Source: Pyrrhosoma nymphula (Eukaryota > Arthropoda > Insecta > Odonata > Coenagrionidae). Taken from it: a stretch of 64,000 nt of DNA. The notes below the pieces were generated by a model. It had not been told where the DNA came from and searched no databases. It was given only the letters and a program-made list of their open reading frames with translations. Within the stretch, counting starts at the first letter, position 1. Each line of letters begins with the position of its first letter. This document shows positions 33,901-47,500 of this stretch, piece by piece. The stretch is from NCBI GenBank assembly GCA_963573305.1, contig OY754332.1, forward strand, positions 142,841,977-142,905,976, read 5' to 3'. A program made the position numbers and the translations under genes.

Positions 33901-36120
33901 GAGCAAGAATGTTGTTTCTAATTTCAGGAAGTAGCTATTTCAGGATGTAACTACTATTAGTTTCAAATCTCAAAGAGCGTTTTCGAAGGGAAATATTACT
34001 GATATATCTCTTCCTTGTTGGCAGGAAATTCGCTATCATTGGCGCGAAGTGTTTCAATTATCAGTTGATTAAATAGACAAGGTGCACCTGAAACAGGTAG
34101 ATAACTTCTGAAATGAGATTAGATTCAGTTCCAGGAATGGAACTAAAAAGACGAGGAAGTGACAGTATATCCGTTTATACGCAGAGGTGAATACAATGGC
34201 TAAATGTTGAAACCCATTCCATGGAATAGAGAAACGGAGCGTTGAATATATAGTTAGATCTATGTTCTGTTACTCATATATGTACATATAGCTACCCCGC
34301 GTGCCTATTAAATACAGTGACACCGCTACATTCAAGATGGGATTCGAAAAACATATTTATGGTCAACTAGCACAAGTTAAAGTGGAAATCAACACGATTT
34401 TACACTTCTGGTGAAAAAAATACACGCGACGTTGGGAAATCTCAAGGAAATGAACTCTATGAGTGAATCCTGTCTGAATGTGACGTCACTCTTTTTCTCT
34501 TTTCTGAGGATGGAAATTAAAAGAGGATGGAGTTGAAATATATGGACAGACTATAGAGCATGCGCCCTTGATTATTCACGTATTAACTCGCCAAACAACG
34601 AAAACCTAGACAAAAATAGTACAACGATTTAAATTGGATGAATAAATCTAGAAGGAGAGTGACACGTGTACGGCATGAAGACGTTAATTGGGATAAAACA
34701 ATGCATGGCCACTATTTCTGCAGCAGTTCCAGAGGGATTTCAAACTTGAAGCTTAGATGGGAGTGGGACGGAGAGGTAAAATTTGTGAGCGTCTTCTGAA
34801 TAGCACTGAATAGCTTGAGTGCGCGATGTGCTTTCACTTGATGAGCCCTCGTGCGTGGCGTGGAACACTTGCCAAAATAAATGGATGCTCAGATTCTTCC
34901 TTCGCATAAACAGACGTGTGCAAAGGAAGGAAAGGGAGGAAAGTGAACTGTGTGTTAACGGAGTATCTCAGCGTCTCACTCGTTTTTTTGGGGTCACCAA
35001 TGGTGCGTGGGTGGGAAGAATTTTTTAACCTACCCATTTTAGATTGTATTTTTTATTTTGTTGCATATTTCTGGACTGGAAATGCAATTTGGGGTCAAAC
35101 TAATCCATTCGGTGTCACTCTGAAACTCGCGTGATCTGAAATATTCATTTCAAAAGAATAAGCCCGCAACCTATTATTGAGTGGTTAAAATCGCCTTTAT
35201 CTGTTTTACTCTCGTATTTAGTCCGAACAGCTCGGTTGTAAGGACAACGATCAACATCTCTGGAGTCATTAATATGAGTTTTCATGAAACAGTGCGTTAA
35301 TAAATATTTTACATTATTTGATCAATTTATCGAATCAGTAAAGGAGAGTGAAGAAATGAATGGTGTTTTCATCTTGTTGTGATTTCAGTAACTTGAATCG
35401 CCTTTACGGGCTCATTCCTAAGGCCATCTTTGTTTCCTTTAAATTTAAACCTTGCTCGGCAGTACCTGCTAGCATTACAGCCCTTCGTTTACACCTACTC
35501 CGACAGGACACGTGGAAGCGCTGCCAAGTTCCCATATCCGTAGATTATAAGCATGTTGGAGCAAACAGGATTTGGCAGTAAGCCGCAGCAGAACGCTTTT
35601 AACTTCTATTTCATCAGAACGAAATGCGTAATTTTGCTTCTCATCATAATGACCACCAATGCCCTATGCTACTAGTTTAAAAGCCTTTGAATTTGACACC
35701 GATGGTGTCCTCACGAGGGAAATTAGAGTTTTGAATATATTGGAAATATATGTCTACGCCGACGCCGCGTTGTGCTTGGGCGCTGGGTGTTTGAGCGCTG
35801 CTCTCAGAACCTTTCTGCAAAGGCCAGAGGTCCGCCAACTCCGCAACTCAGCAACTTTAGCCTAAAGACGATAATTAAAGATGAAAAACAATCGTACTGA
35901 TGAATTTTCCCTCTTCATTCTCAATGTATTTGGTAAAAGACAAGGCGAAGTTTAAAAATTGTTTTTATAACACCATCATATACATAGTAAGAGTAATTAA
36001 GACTAAACTGAATACTTGTAAAACTAATGGCAGTCAAAAGTTTAAAAAAATGCTAAAAGAGAGGTAGTAGTTAATAGGAGAAACGAACGATTAAAGAGGT
36101 CATTAACGTAATTGAGGATA
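31000..36120. other. long AT-rich non-coding stretch
   Basis: Five kilobases with no recognised coding, RNA or repeat feature. Short A or T runs occur near 31360, 31410 and 31540, and a CA run at 32658. Frames are all under 75 codons. A distal intron or intergenic DNA is likely. Confidence 0.45.
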
Positions 36121-36124
36121 TTTA

Positions 36125-36338
36125 GGTAAGGTGGTAAGAGTAGGATTATTTTGAAAACGGAGCGAGGGAGGGGAGAATCCGGCGTCTTCTGCTTTTACCG
36201 AAAGGTGCCAAAGAGTGTAAACTTTAACATCCAATCCGATGGACGGAGTAATATAGGTATTTGACGTGATCCATTTTCCTTCACTGCTGGGATTCGACCC
36301 CTGACCCTAAGGATGGCCAAAGCCACCACTCCAGTTTG
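36125..36338 (-). repeat. SINE family A copy
   Basis: The minus-strand blocks match the SINE. The head shows 'gtggtggctttggccatcc' and 'tcaggggtcgaatcccagca' (good B-box), the body 'gtccatcggattggatgtt' and the 3' part 'agaagacgccggattc'. The tail is truncated. Confidence 0.65.
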
Positions 36339-36769
36339 AAGTAAATTTGCCTTTAGAGAATATATGAATTGTAGATTAAATATTTCCTCAAATGAGTTGC
36401 AGTCGAACTATCCCAACGAATTGTCGCAAATGTCATTTAAATAAGTTCCTGGTCACATCGAGTACGGTATTAAGTGTACGGCAGCGGAATGAATTACATT
36501 TTTCCTGTCATTATTTGCTTTCGTCGTTTCGTCGCATTTCTCGGCGCACACTTTCAATGAAAAACCGAGGCGCTTACATTCTTGACTCTTATCTCGACTC
36601 GCTCTTCATTCTTTTTTCTGCAAATAGGGTACGATGTCATTTGCAGCAAACAAAAAGCAACGGTCGAATTCCTACGCATGAATGCGAAAATAAGTTTAGG
36701 AGTATTGTGAGGCAAGACTGCGGAGCAATGCTGGATGTGAGACGATAATTTGGTTTCCAATCCATCGTT

Positions 36770-37500
36770 GCTCAACACGTGAGTACTCGGTGGATCTTGT
36801 GTCCATTTAAGTTCACGGTTCCTATCAGCGACATCTATCCCCCTTCGTGTATCGTGTCCCAGGCGATCACGCAATGCACGAGCGACATGGCGGTCCGCGG
36901 GCCGGATTTTTCCCGCCAACCCCTCTCCCGGCCGCGGCGCGCACTTCCCCTCCTCCAAGTATCAACAAACCAGGGGGAGATAACATGGCAGCACCGCGCC
37001 TCGCCTATCTCGGCGCTTTCAAAGAGCAGAGCCCTCAAATCCTCCTCCAGACACCCACACGCGACAGCCACGGGCAAAGCTGATAGCACACATTCGCTCT
37101 TTTCTTCTCGCGGAGTCGAGTCCACTCCGCGGGTTCCCTCACAGTGAACTTCCCGGAAAGATTCCACTCGCGGTGTAGCCAAGTGTGTGGGTGCTCCGTT
37201 GACCTCAGGGCTTCCGGGTTTTGGGATCAACAGTGCTGTGGCCACGAGATACAACCGGTGAGTTATTTATTAGTTTGCGAGTGTGGGCCGGCCGGCACTC
37301 GTGAAAAACTCTTCCATTTCGCCGCGGAGGACGGAAACAAACAGCGCTCTACTCCCGAACCCCCTGAGAGGACGACATCGGCGACCAATCACGTTCCGCC
37401 AATGACTACCCATCATGATTAGGCTGCCTTCCCGCTGCAGAGTGTATTATCAGGGCATTGCGAGGAGAAGGGTGAGTGGATTTAGAGATGATAAGCAAAG
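36770..37500 (+). promoter_or_regulatory. CpG island with several consensus splice donors
   Basis: CpG-dense sequence, strongest at 36840-37430. Plus-strand donors GTGAGT occur at 36779 ('caac ac|gtgagta'), 37258 ('acaaccg|gtgagtt') and 37472 ('gagaagg|gtgagtg'). Antisense frames of up to 139 codons are GC-driven and carry no domain. Alternative 5' exons of a plus-strand gene are plausible. No TATA box is visible. Confidence 0.4.
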
Positions 37501-40430
37501 AAGAATCATGTGTGCAGTGTGAGTATGCGCGTGTTAATTGGTCGCTTACCGTCGCGGCTTAAATTCATACTTATGCTCAAGTGCTAACGATAATACTATG
37601 CTTCCTCGAATGAAGTATCTTCTTCTAATTTTAAGGTTAAGTTAATCTTCTACTACGAAGAGTAATTAGGAAATAGATCAACCGATGTAAGAGAAATTCC
37701 CTTACAAAACAGGATACGTATTAATCGCCTCGCCGAAGGCGCGAGTGTGGGAACCGTACCGGAGAGCGATACTCTCCACAACCGGTGGGTGGGCACAAAA
37801 ACACTTGAATTTAAATACCCCATCTATCACAAAAACGAAAAAAAACTACGTAAAATGCAGTCCGAAACTTGTAAACCATTGGGGGACAGTACCATCTTGC
37901 GTTAATTTTTACGTTCTACATTCTCTTACACTACATACTCCCTAAAGCAGTTGAATCAAACTGTTTCCGGTAATGAACTCGCAACAACTAACTTAAGATA
38001 TGAAAATTCCATTATTCTAGCTATTTTACCGAGGACGGTAACCTATGATTTTTTTTTTTAATCTTCTGCATTATAAAATTCAAAGTAGTAAATTTCCTAT
38101 GTCACTAGAGATTTAATTCTTTCTGTATTAATAAATTGGTTGGAAAAAATTCAAGAGCTTAATATTCTCGATAAGTAAAAACAAGAATAAAATTGATTCT
38201 TTGCTTTCTAATACCATGAGGTTAGCCGTCTTGATGATAAACCGTTATAACCAGGAATCATCAACAACAATATTCGACGCAATCCTATTTCCCACACATG
38301 AAATCAAGAATGGGCAAATGTCGTTTGCAGTGATAACGTTCGCAACGTTAAATGATAATCAAACACAATGAACAAATGAAGCACCAAGATACCAAAGAAT
38401 AAAGCTCTCGATCTAACCTTACGCTGATTAAATAATAAGATTGAGCATTTCGATCAATAAATGACCTGATAAGCCCGCAATCAGAACATCCTCTTCGATA
38501 AATTACGAGCTCCAGCCATCACGCTCACGTCAAATTAATTTAAAAAATGTTGTTAGGAGACACGTCATCATCCGATTGATAGTCACAAAAAATGCCAATA
38601 TGTGATTTTATTTAACCAACCTAGATGAGGGATTACTCTCTGGAATGACTCCAAATTATGATTCTTGATCATTTTTAATGGATAAAATATCGTGCGTATT
38701 TCATTCCGGGTCTTCTATGGGCACTCCGATGCTGCCAACGGCAATTTCGACCCAATCTTGAGTGGGAGATGCCCTACGAGCTGCCCCATCTTCTGGCAGG
38801 TGGGCGAGTTGACGGGCACTCGGGATGTGTATTCATTTCTTCCGGCGAGCATGCTCTCAGGACTAGCAGAGTTCCACCGCTAACGGTCTCACTCCATTTG
38901 CGAGCGGAGGAGCGTGGCAGATTCCCTCAACTAATATCACCACAGCGGAGGAAGATGGAAGACTAGCATCCTTCGACTGGCTGATAATGGAACTAGGAGT
39001 CGAAACAGGGGGGAGACTATTTCAGCCTCCGCAAACTACAGACCACTTCAGGCGCTTGTGGTGGGGAGTGTGAGATCGCCAGCCATTGACGGTGGGTGGA
39101 ACGGAAAATGTAACGAGGAACGGAAAAGGACAATTGGCCGATGAAAAATAAAAGAAAGGTGGATTATACAACGGCCTGAAAACCAAATTCCGCGAACTCC
39201 CTCAGACCTGAGCGTTGTTTTCGTCTTAGAATTAATGTCAGGGGGACGGTGTGATATTATCCTCGCGGTTAAAGCACCTTTAACTCAAATATGCAACTAA
39301 TGGGACAAAATAGGTTGAAGTGTTGTAATGCAACAATCTTTCGTTCTGCTTTTGCTGCGGCCATTAATGGTGTGAGGGAAAAATCATTACTTGGTCCTAT
39401 CTACTCAAAAGCCTATCCATCTAAGTTTGTTAATTTCGTTTTACTCGTGAATGTGATTCGGAGTTAGATTCATGCTTACAATCTCAGCCAATAATTCGAC
39501 GTATTTCAATTTTTCTATCGAAATAAACCTGACGAGAGACCTTCGAGTCTCTGAAGGATAATATCTTTGTGCCGCAAACATCTGTGTAACACTTTCTGTT
39601 TTCTTGAAGAAGTGAACTTTCTTTTCTTTCTATGACGACTCTCAGATGCAGGTATGACAGGATAGCCCTGATTTCGAGGACGAGCTAGACCGTGGTGAAG
39701 TAGGACGAGTTGGCGTGGAGCACTGTCAAGGACCGATTCAGACTGAGAATCAAGGGAATAATTAACCCTTCTACGCAATATTTACGATCACGAGAAAGTA
39801 TTAATCCCGTGTTACGACCTCCCCGCTTACCGTTGCGTAACACTGGTGATCCCCCAAGTCTTGCATAGTTAACGAGGACTACTTTGGTGTGTTTTTCCCT
39901 TTTCCGGTCGGATGTAAATGATTGACAACCAAATGCGGACCCCGTGGATAGCTACCCGCGTTCCCAATGGCTAAGGCCTCAGGGTTTATCTCTTCTTGAA
40001 TAATTTATTGACCATCACTTAGAGAAGGGGTGGTCGGACTCGGAGCGACGGATTGGGGAAGGCTACCAAAACTTCCTATTTTTTCTGGTGTACGAGGATC
40101 CACTAAATCACAGCTAAAGGCTGGAAGGGAAACGAATAAGAATAGAGCAGTTTACCAGGTGAAGAGATTCTCCGAGGAGTAGAGGTTATCAGCTGACAAA
40201 AGTCTGCCAAAAAGTCGGCTATAGGTTGGGCAATTTTCTCCCAGGGGAGTAATCTAAATTAAATTGTAAGAACGTATTCTCATTTTAAAGACTAATTTTT
40301 ATAATTGTAAAAATATTAGGAATATCACATGGGATATTTTTGAAGGCAAAGTAAGCTTATGGGAGAGAACTAATGACAGCCTTGCCACACACCCTGGTAA
40401 TAATTTAGTGACGGGGTGATATGTTGACTA
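37500..40430. other. non-coding stretch
   Basis: AT-rich with a moderately GC-rich patch at 38700-39110. No gene, RNA or repeat recognised. Confidence 0.4.
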
Positions 40431-40437
40431 TTTTGGG

Positions 40438-40738
40438 AGATGACCGACAGCCGAGGTCATTTCCGCCAGTAAGGACTGGTGGTTAGGTTGGTAAGGGAAA
40501 AATTAATGGACAAAGGTGGAAGGCTGGAGAAAGACCCTGCTCTCAACGAAAGGAGCCAAGGGATTCTTGGTTTAACGTCCCATTCGATAGACGAAGGTAC
40601 CCAATGCACTTGAAGTTTTCTCCGCGTGGAACCCAGATGGCGATTGGGGTTCCATTGAAAAATCTCCGCCACCGCTGGGACTCAAAGTTGGGTCCTCGAC
40701 ATGGAAAGCTAGTATTCCAGACACCGCAAAGCCTGATC
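40438..40738 (-). repeat. near full-length SINE family A copy
   Basis: The plus-strand reading starts at the tail 'gaccgacagccgaggtcatt' and passes 'ggttaggttggtaaggg', 'taacgtcccattcgatagac', 'cacttgaagttttctccgcg' and 'atctccgccaccgctgggac'. It ends in a head reading 'ctttccatgtcgaggaccca' on the minus strand, with a degenerate B-box. Confidence 0.7.
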
Positions 40739-40949
40739 TCCGGGGATTATATTAGGCGCGGAATTATTTGGACGCGAAACATAGGCATTGTGGAGAAATT
40801 AGGTTTGAGGCATTTGAGATGTCGGTATGAGGAATATGGAAAGTTTCATTGACAAAAAGAAGGGCAAACTAAGAAGTACTCAGCATGCTAGGAGAGGAAT
40901 ATTGTAAGTAGGTGTAATCAATGTAGGTGGGTGGAGCAAATGAAACGAG

Positions 40950-41130
40950 GTGAGAGGATGTTGAAGGCCGCTGTTGAGGGTAGAATGCAAGGAGATTGGG
41001 AAGAGGAAGAATAGGGTAAGCATTCTAGTGCGATGACAGATAGGTATAAAGAGATAAAGAGAGAAATATAATGAGAAAAGAGACTTGGAAGGTAAAAAAG
41101 CAGAGTTGAAATAGCCTTATACATATTATT
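40950..41130 (+). pseudogene. possible LINE C-terminal relic
   Basis: The plus-strand frame 'MLKAAVEGRMQGDWEEEE' (about 40959-41012) followed by 'DRYKEIKREI' resembles the ORF2 end pattern 'GLLKDVIEGRMEGKRGRGRPR ... YxEMKRKAEDRExWR' of endonuclease/RT-type LINEs. Only two short motifs support it. Confidence 0.35.
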
Positions 41131-41139
41131 ATCCCGACT

Positions 41140-42410
41140 AGAAGAGTTACGATAGTAATAGATAAAATCAGGTCAGAGCTACAACACAAAATCAGAGCTG
41201 GAATGCAAGAATTCCGATATATGGGAATATGATCGCTAGACTATTACCAGCGCTAGACGGATGGTGTGTAGTCCAGGATTGCAAATCAACATGTTAGAAT
41301 TATGACTCCACGCATGCCAAATAGAGGAGCCCAAATCATGAGGAAAGATAGCTATTATGGATAAAGGAAGTCTCTTTCAGAAACATCATCCGTAAAAATA
41401 GGCTAAAAATAGGGCAACCAGGCCACACATCATATTATTCTCATAGCAGGTGCGTAAGGACCTTAGAGGGGTCTTAAATCGGAATAATAGAAAGTATTAC
41501 ACCTGCAAACTTAGGGGGAAATCTTTCGAGGGGATCATAAAAAATACTCCTGGGAATCCTGAATGGCAGACGGAAATGTTGAAATTAATAGGCTCTCTGC
41601 AGGATTTGCGTGAGCGGCAATCGTTAATCTTTATCTTTCCCCCATCTCCCTGCAAACTTTCTCCATCTCTACCGATTGACCAGCTAGGACCCAGCGACTC
41701 TTTGAAAATCCCCAGTCCATTCATAATCACGGAGGATTACGATTTTCCTTTCACTTTGATCAGGAAAAGTTATTATTTCGTCGTAAATTACACGTAAAAA
41801 GACGGTGTGAACATAGGTGAGTTCAACCCAAATATATATATATATACAGGGAAAAAAACACGGGCCTAGATTGAAACTCTTGAGTCTTCTCTTTTATTAT
41901 CTTTCTTTTCAAAAGGTGAAATAAGATATGCGAACTTAAAATACATGCTATAAAATTCGAAGAAAAAAGAGCTGAATATGGAAAGAGGGCTAACTAGTGC
42001 ACAAAATAGGGCATTGAGTCCAGGAGCTATTCTTTAGTCAAGTGAAGTAATTACAAATCGAAATATCGTGAATTTACATTAATTTTATACATTGCATAAT
42101 GTCAAAACATTAGAAATCACATATAATAGTATATACGACATTAAGAAAGCAAGAAAAATATAAACCTGTGTGAGAAAAAATAAAGGATTTTGCTATAATC
42201 GATTGCTAAAAAAATCCACAACGGGAAAAAACACGCACAGGAACGGCAAATAATTCCAGCAAAACTTACCGAGAGAAATGTATAAAATACATGGTACACA
42301 TTTAGAAAACTAAAAAAACGTATTGAGGTGAAAAGAAAGGGGAAATTTATTCTCCTTACCCTCAAAACCTTGAGTAGCAGCTGTCTCGTAACCCAAAATA
42401 CGACGGTCTC
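41140..42410. other. non-coding stretch
   Basis: A/T-rich DNA with a short (AT)n at 41832-41846. A 115-codon plus-strand frame at 41450-41797 has no recognised features. Confidence 0.4.
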
Positions 42411-42421
42411 CCCTGTGTTAA

Positions 42422-42979
42422 GGTGGTTCCACCGTAGAATGACTTTAATGTCATTTTATTCATATTTTGTCTACTTGTAGAAAACGTTGTCCTCTATCCG
42501 ATATGAACAACAAAATAATACCTTTCCATGCTATTTTATTCTATAATTGAACTTGAAATTGCATGGTGTTCAATGGGGGAATGAGAGAAACACGGGGAAA
42601 AATAGTATTTTTCCATAAAATACAAATGCCATTTTCGTGGAAAACTGTCTCTAAGAAGTAAATAATCCAGAGAAATTGAATAAAAATAAAATACAGGCAT
42701 CTTACCAACTTATTTTTCCAGCTAATGAAGAATTAATGCCGTAATTGAAGTCAAAATGCGGTAATTCGTAAAAAAAAATGGCGCTGCAGTCGGCTCCTAT
42801 GGCTGGAAAAAAGTTCTCATTTAAAATACATTCGTGGAATAATCTGCATATTTTGTATCTTACTTTTGGGTTTCTATAGGTAACGCATTTCATCAGTGAA
42901 AGCAGGATTTTTTTGACAAAATATAAAAAATGTGGAATTTAGTATTTGTTTTGACTCACACAGTCGCGGCGGAACCTCC
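42422..42979. mobile_element. 558-bp nonautonomous DNA transposon / MITE, TTAA-flanked (piggyBac-like)
   Basis: The left end GGTGGTTCCACCG (42422-42434) and right end CGGCGGAACCTCC (42967-42979) are inverted repeats matching 11 of 13 bases. Each is directly preceded or followed by TTAA (42418-42421 and 42980-42983), the target duplication made by piggyBac-superfamily transposases. The interior is AT-rich with no transposase frame, so it would be mobilised in trans. Subterminal similarity is weak. The TIR begins with GGTGG, unlike the CCY start of classical piggyBac, so superfamily assignment is tentative. Confidence 0.6.
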
Positions 42980-43324
42980 TTAAGAGTGTCCAAAACCCTG
43001 CGTGGCGTCGTTGACTGAAGGCGTGTTAGTGGAGAAGCTGGAAGGTCACGAAAGAATAGGAGGAAGTTTAAGGGGAGCGAAGAGGCGGAAATAGCGATCG
43101 AAAGACGTCGCCGCGGACTCGGAGGGCGTTCTTTAGAACCTGAACAACATCGGAATATAAACCTGCGGGAGACGAAAGGAACAGAAGAGCTGATATGCCG
43201 TAAGCAGGTATGAGAAACACAACACTGTAAACACTAGCACTAAATCTCGAGAATTTTCGGGATTGAGGAGGATAATTCTATCGGATGGCAATAAAACAAG
43301 GGAGCACAGCACTTCACTGGTCGG

Positions 43325-43645
43325 TTGATAAGTTATTTTGGGGATGCGAACGACAACAGGTCATTTGCGGCAGAGAGAAAAGTGGTCTGGTTGGTAATTA
43401 TTTTCCGGGAAATTGAGGAGGATTATACGGAGATTGGAGGTGGAGGGAATCCCAGTTGAAATGAGCCAATGAGGCCAGTATAACGTCCCATCCGACGGAC
43501 GGAGTAAAACACTTTAAGTGCTCACTAAATTGCACCCAAGTAGGGATCAAGATTAATCAGAAACGTCTCCTCCTCTGCCGGAATCCGAACTCGGGATGAA
43601 TAGCACTACAGTCACCACACCAACCCAATTCCCGACAGCGCTTAC
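43325..43645 (-). repeat. near full-length SINE family A copy
   Basis: Plus-strand landmarks are the tail 'cgacaacaggtcatttgcgg', 'tataacgtcccatccgacgg', 'cactttaagtgctcactaaa' and 'ctcctctgccggaatccgaa', then the complement of the head 'gactgtagtgctattcatcc'. The copy is slightly diverged but complete in order. Confidence 0.7.
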
Positions 43646-44264
43646 TGAAACGTAATTTTATATGAATGGATTAAAATGAAAACATATATAGCGGTGTCGT
43701 ATCAATAGAAAATTAAGGGAACATTGCGCGATGTAGATAAGTGGATTTGTTGGGATAATTAGCTTCTTTGCGTCACGGAGAAAAAGTTGAGAGAACTTCG
43801 ATGTCAACATTGACTTACTCTTAACGAAAAGCGTGAAGGAAGCGTAAATAAATTGATGGAGACAGGCGATACTTCGTTGAATTTTCCAACGTTAAACGCG
43901 ATGAAAAGAATAAAACTTTGCACTTCTTCACTTCATTACTAGGTTCTTTATTCTCGTTCTAGGTTCTAGCCTCCATTGAGTACAAATTATACTATATTAC
44001 AAATAATTAACCAGATTGCAACATGAAATTTATGAAGTTAAATTACAAGCCCAATGAAATACCTGTACCGCGTGAACAATAGGAGCAAACTGATTTTGAG
44101 TGATACCAGCGAAAAGAACTAGAGGAAGACATTTTTTCTTATTTGGTTATTAGGAGAGGTCACCGGAAATTTAGTCTCTACATACTAGACCAAATAGTAG
44201 GCTCTATTTGGCCACGAGGCCAAATTTTTATCTTTTCAGGATAAAGAGGTAGAGTAGGACATCA

Positions 44265-44515
44265 GAGGAATGTTATTCAAAGAAGGAAGGGTGGAGACTA
44301 GCCCGGCGTTGGCATTACCCCATTCTTAAGGAAAGGCGGGAAAGGAATTCCGACTCAGCGAGCACCACACGTGAGGTGCTCTTCACGTGACATCCAATTA
44401 AGAATCGTGATTTCACCGGACAATCTCCGTCATCACAGGATATGTACAAACCCATACCCTAGAGACAGTAAGTCAGTACTCTGGCGACCACGCCGACCCG
44501 ATCCACGGAAGTCAT
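44265..44515 (-). repeat. SINE family A copy
   Basis: It contains 'gcccggcgttggcattaccc', 'gaggtgctcttcacgtgaca', 'cggacaatctccgtcatcac' and the head complement 'cagtactctggcgaccacgc' in the expected minus-strand order. The tail is replaced by unrelated sequence upstream of about 44265. Confidence 0.65.
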
Positions 44516-44519
44516 TTTT

Positions 44520-47500
44520 AGACACTATGGAATGCTGAGGGTAGTTACGGATGGGCTTTGAGTAAGCGGAGTAAGCTAAAAAGGTTCCGGATGAGATACT
44601 CGAAGTAAATAATGACAGGCTCGGAAGCGAGGAAATACGAAGACATCAAAAGCCAAGGCGATACAGAAAGCGAGGTAGAGGGCAGTGTCAAAACAGTCGT
44701 TAGAGACACGATTAATGACCACTGATGATGATGACCGAGGAAATCACATACGCGCAACACGAAGGGTAATATTTCATTCACGTGAAAGCCGAAATCTGAA
44801 TGATTACCGTAAAATAATAATTTCTATCAACACTAATAGCTAGTGTATGAGCTGCATCAATCGCAGCTTAAAGAGGTGTTATCATCGTTCCCGTTCCAGA
44901 AAGTTAACAGCTCATAATTATAAGTCTTGATTTATGCTTTTTTCTACAAGACAAGGTTTTCGAACACATCTGTATCTTAAAATCTATAAGGTCACGTAAT
45001 TTTCACTGGAAGAAAAGATGGTCATCATATGAAACAAGTACATTTCCTTTCCGTGCAAGCGTCTGCATTATCGTAACTCCAGAGCCCTCTCCAGTATTTA
45101 TTCTGATTGAACTGGTTTGAATGTTCTAAAATGTATGTGCTTATTGGAATGTTTTCTCTTCTAAAGAAAGCACTTCAGGCCGAGAGTTTCACGGCACACA
45201 TTCCACATAACAGCATCTCATGTAAGTGTTGAATAAACTTATGCATTAACGCTCAAGGAAGGCAAAGGGATAATACAACGATGAGCATAGAGACAAAAAA
45301 ACTTGAGAGGAGGATTGAGAATCCAAGGATTTACTGTCGGTATCTTTTCCAGTGATTATGCAGTAAATTTTCTCTAGTTTTGACTCATAAGCGTACACAT
45401 TCTTCACTATAACTTTTTATAGCATTTACCTCGTTCCAGAAACGTGCAAGAGCCCTGATTTATTTCTGCCAGAATGAACCGAAAACGTTGCATGTCCCAA
45501 AGCTGAGGGCATTGAATGTTTTAACCACTTGAACTAAGATTAAAATTCATTCACGTTAAAGAAAACACATATTATTCCCCAAAAGCTTAATGATGCGCAC
45601 CGATTAGGCCAGATTTATTATCTAAGTCTTGACGTGGCCAGTTCCAAATACTTGGAAACAGAAGGTAATATAAGCTTAACAATTCGGCCTGTGACAAAAA
45701 AGTATAAATTAGTACATTATTGTGAATTCTCACACCAGATTTTCTTGCGTAATTGTTTCCACGACCACCCAGTTGCACTTTTTCTGCATTTTTCCCATTA
45801 ATGAACACCCAATTTTTTTTACCGCCCGCTTACTAGAAATCTGAGACGCACACACACAGGGCTCAGTACACAACCATAAGTTATTTCTCTGCCAATACTG
45901 TCATTTTTTTCAAAACATTTTTGCGATATTTTGACTTCAGAGGACTTCATTATTGGAATACGTAAACCTGTTAGTCCATTACATTAATATCAACGGATAC
46001 GCATTAGAAAATTCACGAGTCAATATAGAAGTTGATGAAAAATACAGCCGAGCTGGAGTTATATCATTTTGCATATTTTTTAAGGAATTCATTAAAAACG
46101 GAGCTAAAAATCCATTTAAATTTACGACGCATATATCTTCGACCGTATGCATTAGCTACAATTAAACGCAATAAAATAGTAGTAATCTACGGTGGTAGGG
46201 TTAGATGGAGCTGCATTTACAGCTGACAGTAACTTAAGTGATATGCAATTTGCTAGTAAAAAAAGAGGGACCTATCGCAACCTCTCCCAGATATACACAC
46301 GAAGTAATTGGCATTGGATGGGAAGAATAGGAATTTCTTATATCAGACATGCTATAATGGCATAACAGGTGAAACATACTGATGGCTACCAATACTTGTA
46401 TAGTACCATCTTCATTTTATGCGATAATTTGTGACTCAGCAATGGTATCCTGGAGCAAAATCTAATCTTTCAATCAATTCTTGCGTGACTTTGCTCATGG
46501 AATTTAGATAAGTATGGCAGGTTTAATAAAATGCTGACGCTAGCGTTGGCCATGCCGTCCGCAGCTCACTGAAAATGTTCTGAGAAACATCAATCGCCTG
46601 ATATAGATTACGGTCTCCTCAAGTATTTTTAGATACATCCATATCACTTCACGGTTATAAATTACCATTACTAATCAACGATCACGTCTTTCTGAGTGCC
46701 TTTCCCTCTTAATATTTAAACTCCGAAGCTTACAGGAATCAATTTCTGTAAATGCCAGGTACTAATAGAATTTGAGCACATGTACACATTAAGTTTCCAC
46801 CAGGAGTGCGCTCGATTGGGTCCCATAATTATACCCATCCATTTTAAGGCCCTATCTGCAAAACTTTCTGAGCAATGGATCTTTTTGAGACAACAATCTA
46901 GTAAACTTAAATATTCCGCTCAAATATGGATGTGAAGAGCGAAAATTGAAATCCTAACACTGGGTTTTCCAATTTACACGATCGAAGGAAAACATTTTTC
47001 CCATTCAATATTCAAATTCATTCTCAGGATTGAGCGATTCACCACACTAGAGAGCAGCAACCTCGGACGTGTTCATGCGTTCCCTTCAGCGGCTCAATTA
47101 CTATACGCGCCGCTTTGAATGCTCGAAATGACACCTGGGGGTACTCAGGCGTTTCAACTTTGACACGGCGCCAATCAGATATGTCCCCGGGGGAGAAGAC
47201 GCCAAGAATTCTTATCACATATTTCTCTCATCATATCATTTCCAACCATCGTTCCCTTTGACGAAAATTAATGTTTTTACAAAGAAAGCATTCGAAAAAA
47301 TTCCTTTATCAACTAAAAAAGAAGGAAGTTGAAAACCTCAAATGCAGAATCGCCCTTAGAAGCTCCAGGTTAAACAACAGATAAAAATAGAAAATGATCT
47401 CATCCCCGTAGCTTGAGTAGCTTAGAAGTGTGTCGCGAGGAATCTCAAACGTTTTCATAAAAATGGTAGCTTAATATTACCCACATTAAAATTTACTATC

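Noticed and set aside
36055..36080. 'gaggtagtagttaatagg', resembling the let-7 microRNA start
   Set aside because: Only the first 11 bases match, the rest diverges, and no complementary arm is found within about 100 bp.
36554..37254. Overlapping frames of 118-139 codons on both strands
   Set aside because: They sit in a CpG island where stop codons are rare. The translations are Arg/Pro/Ala-rich without motifs.
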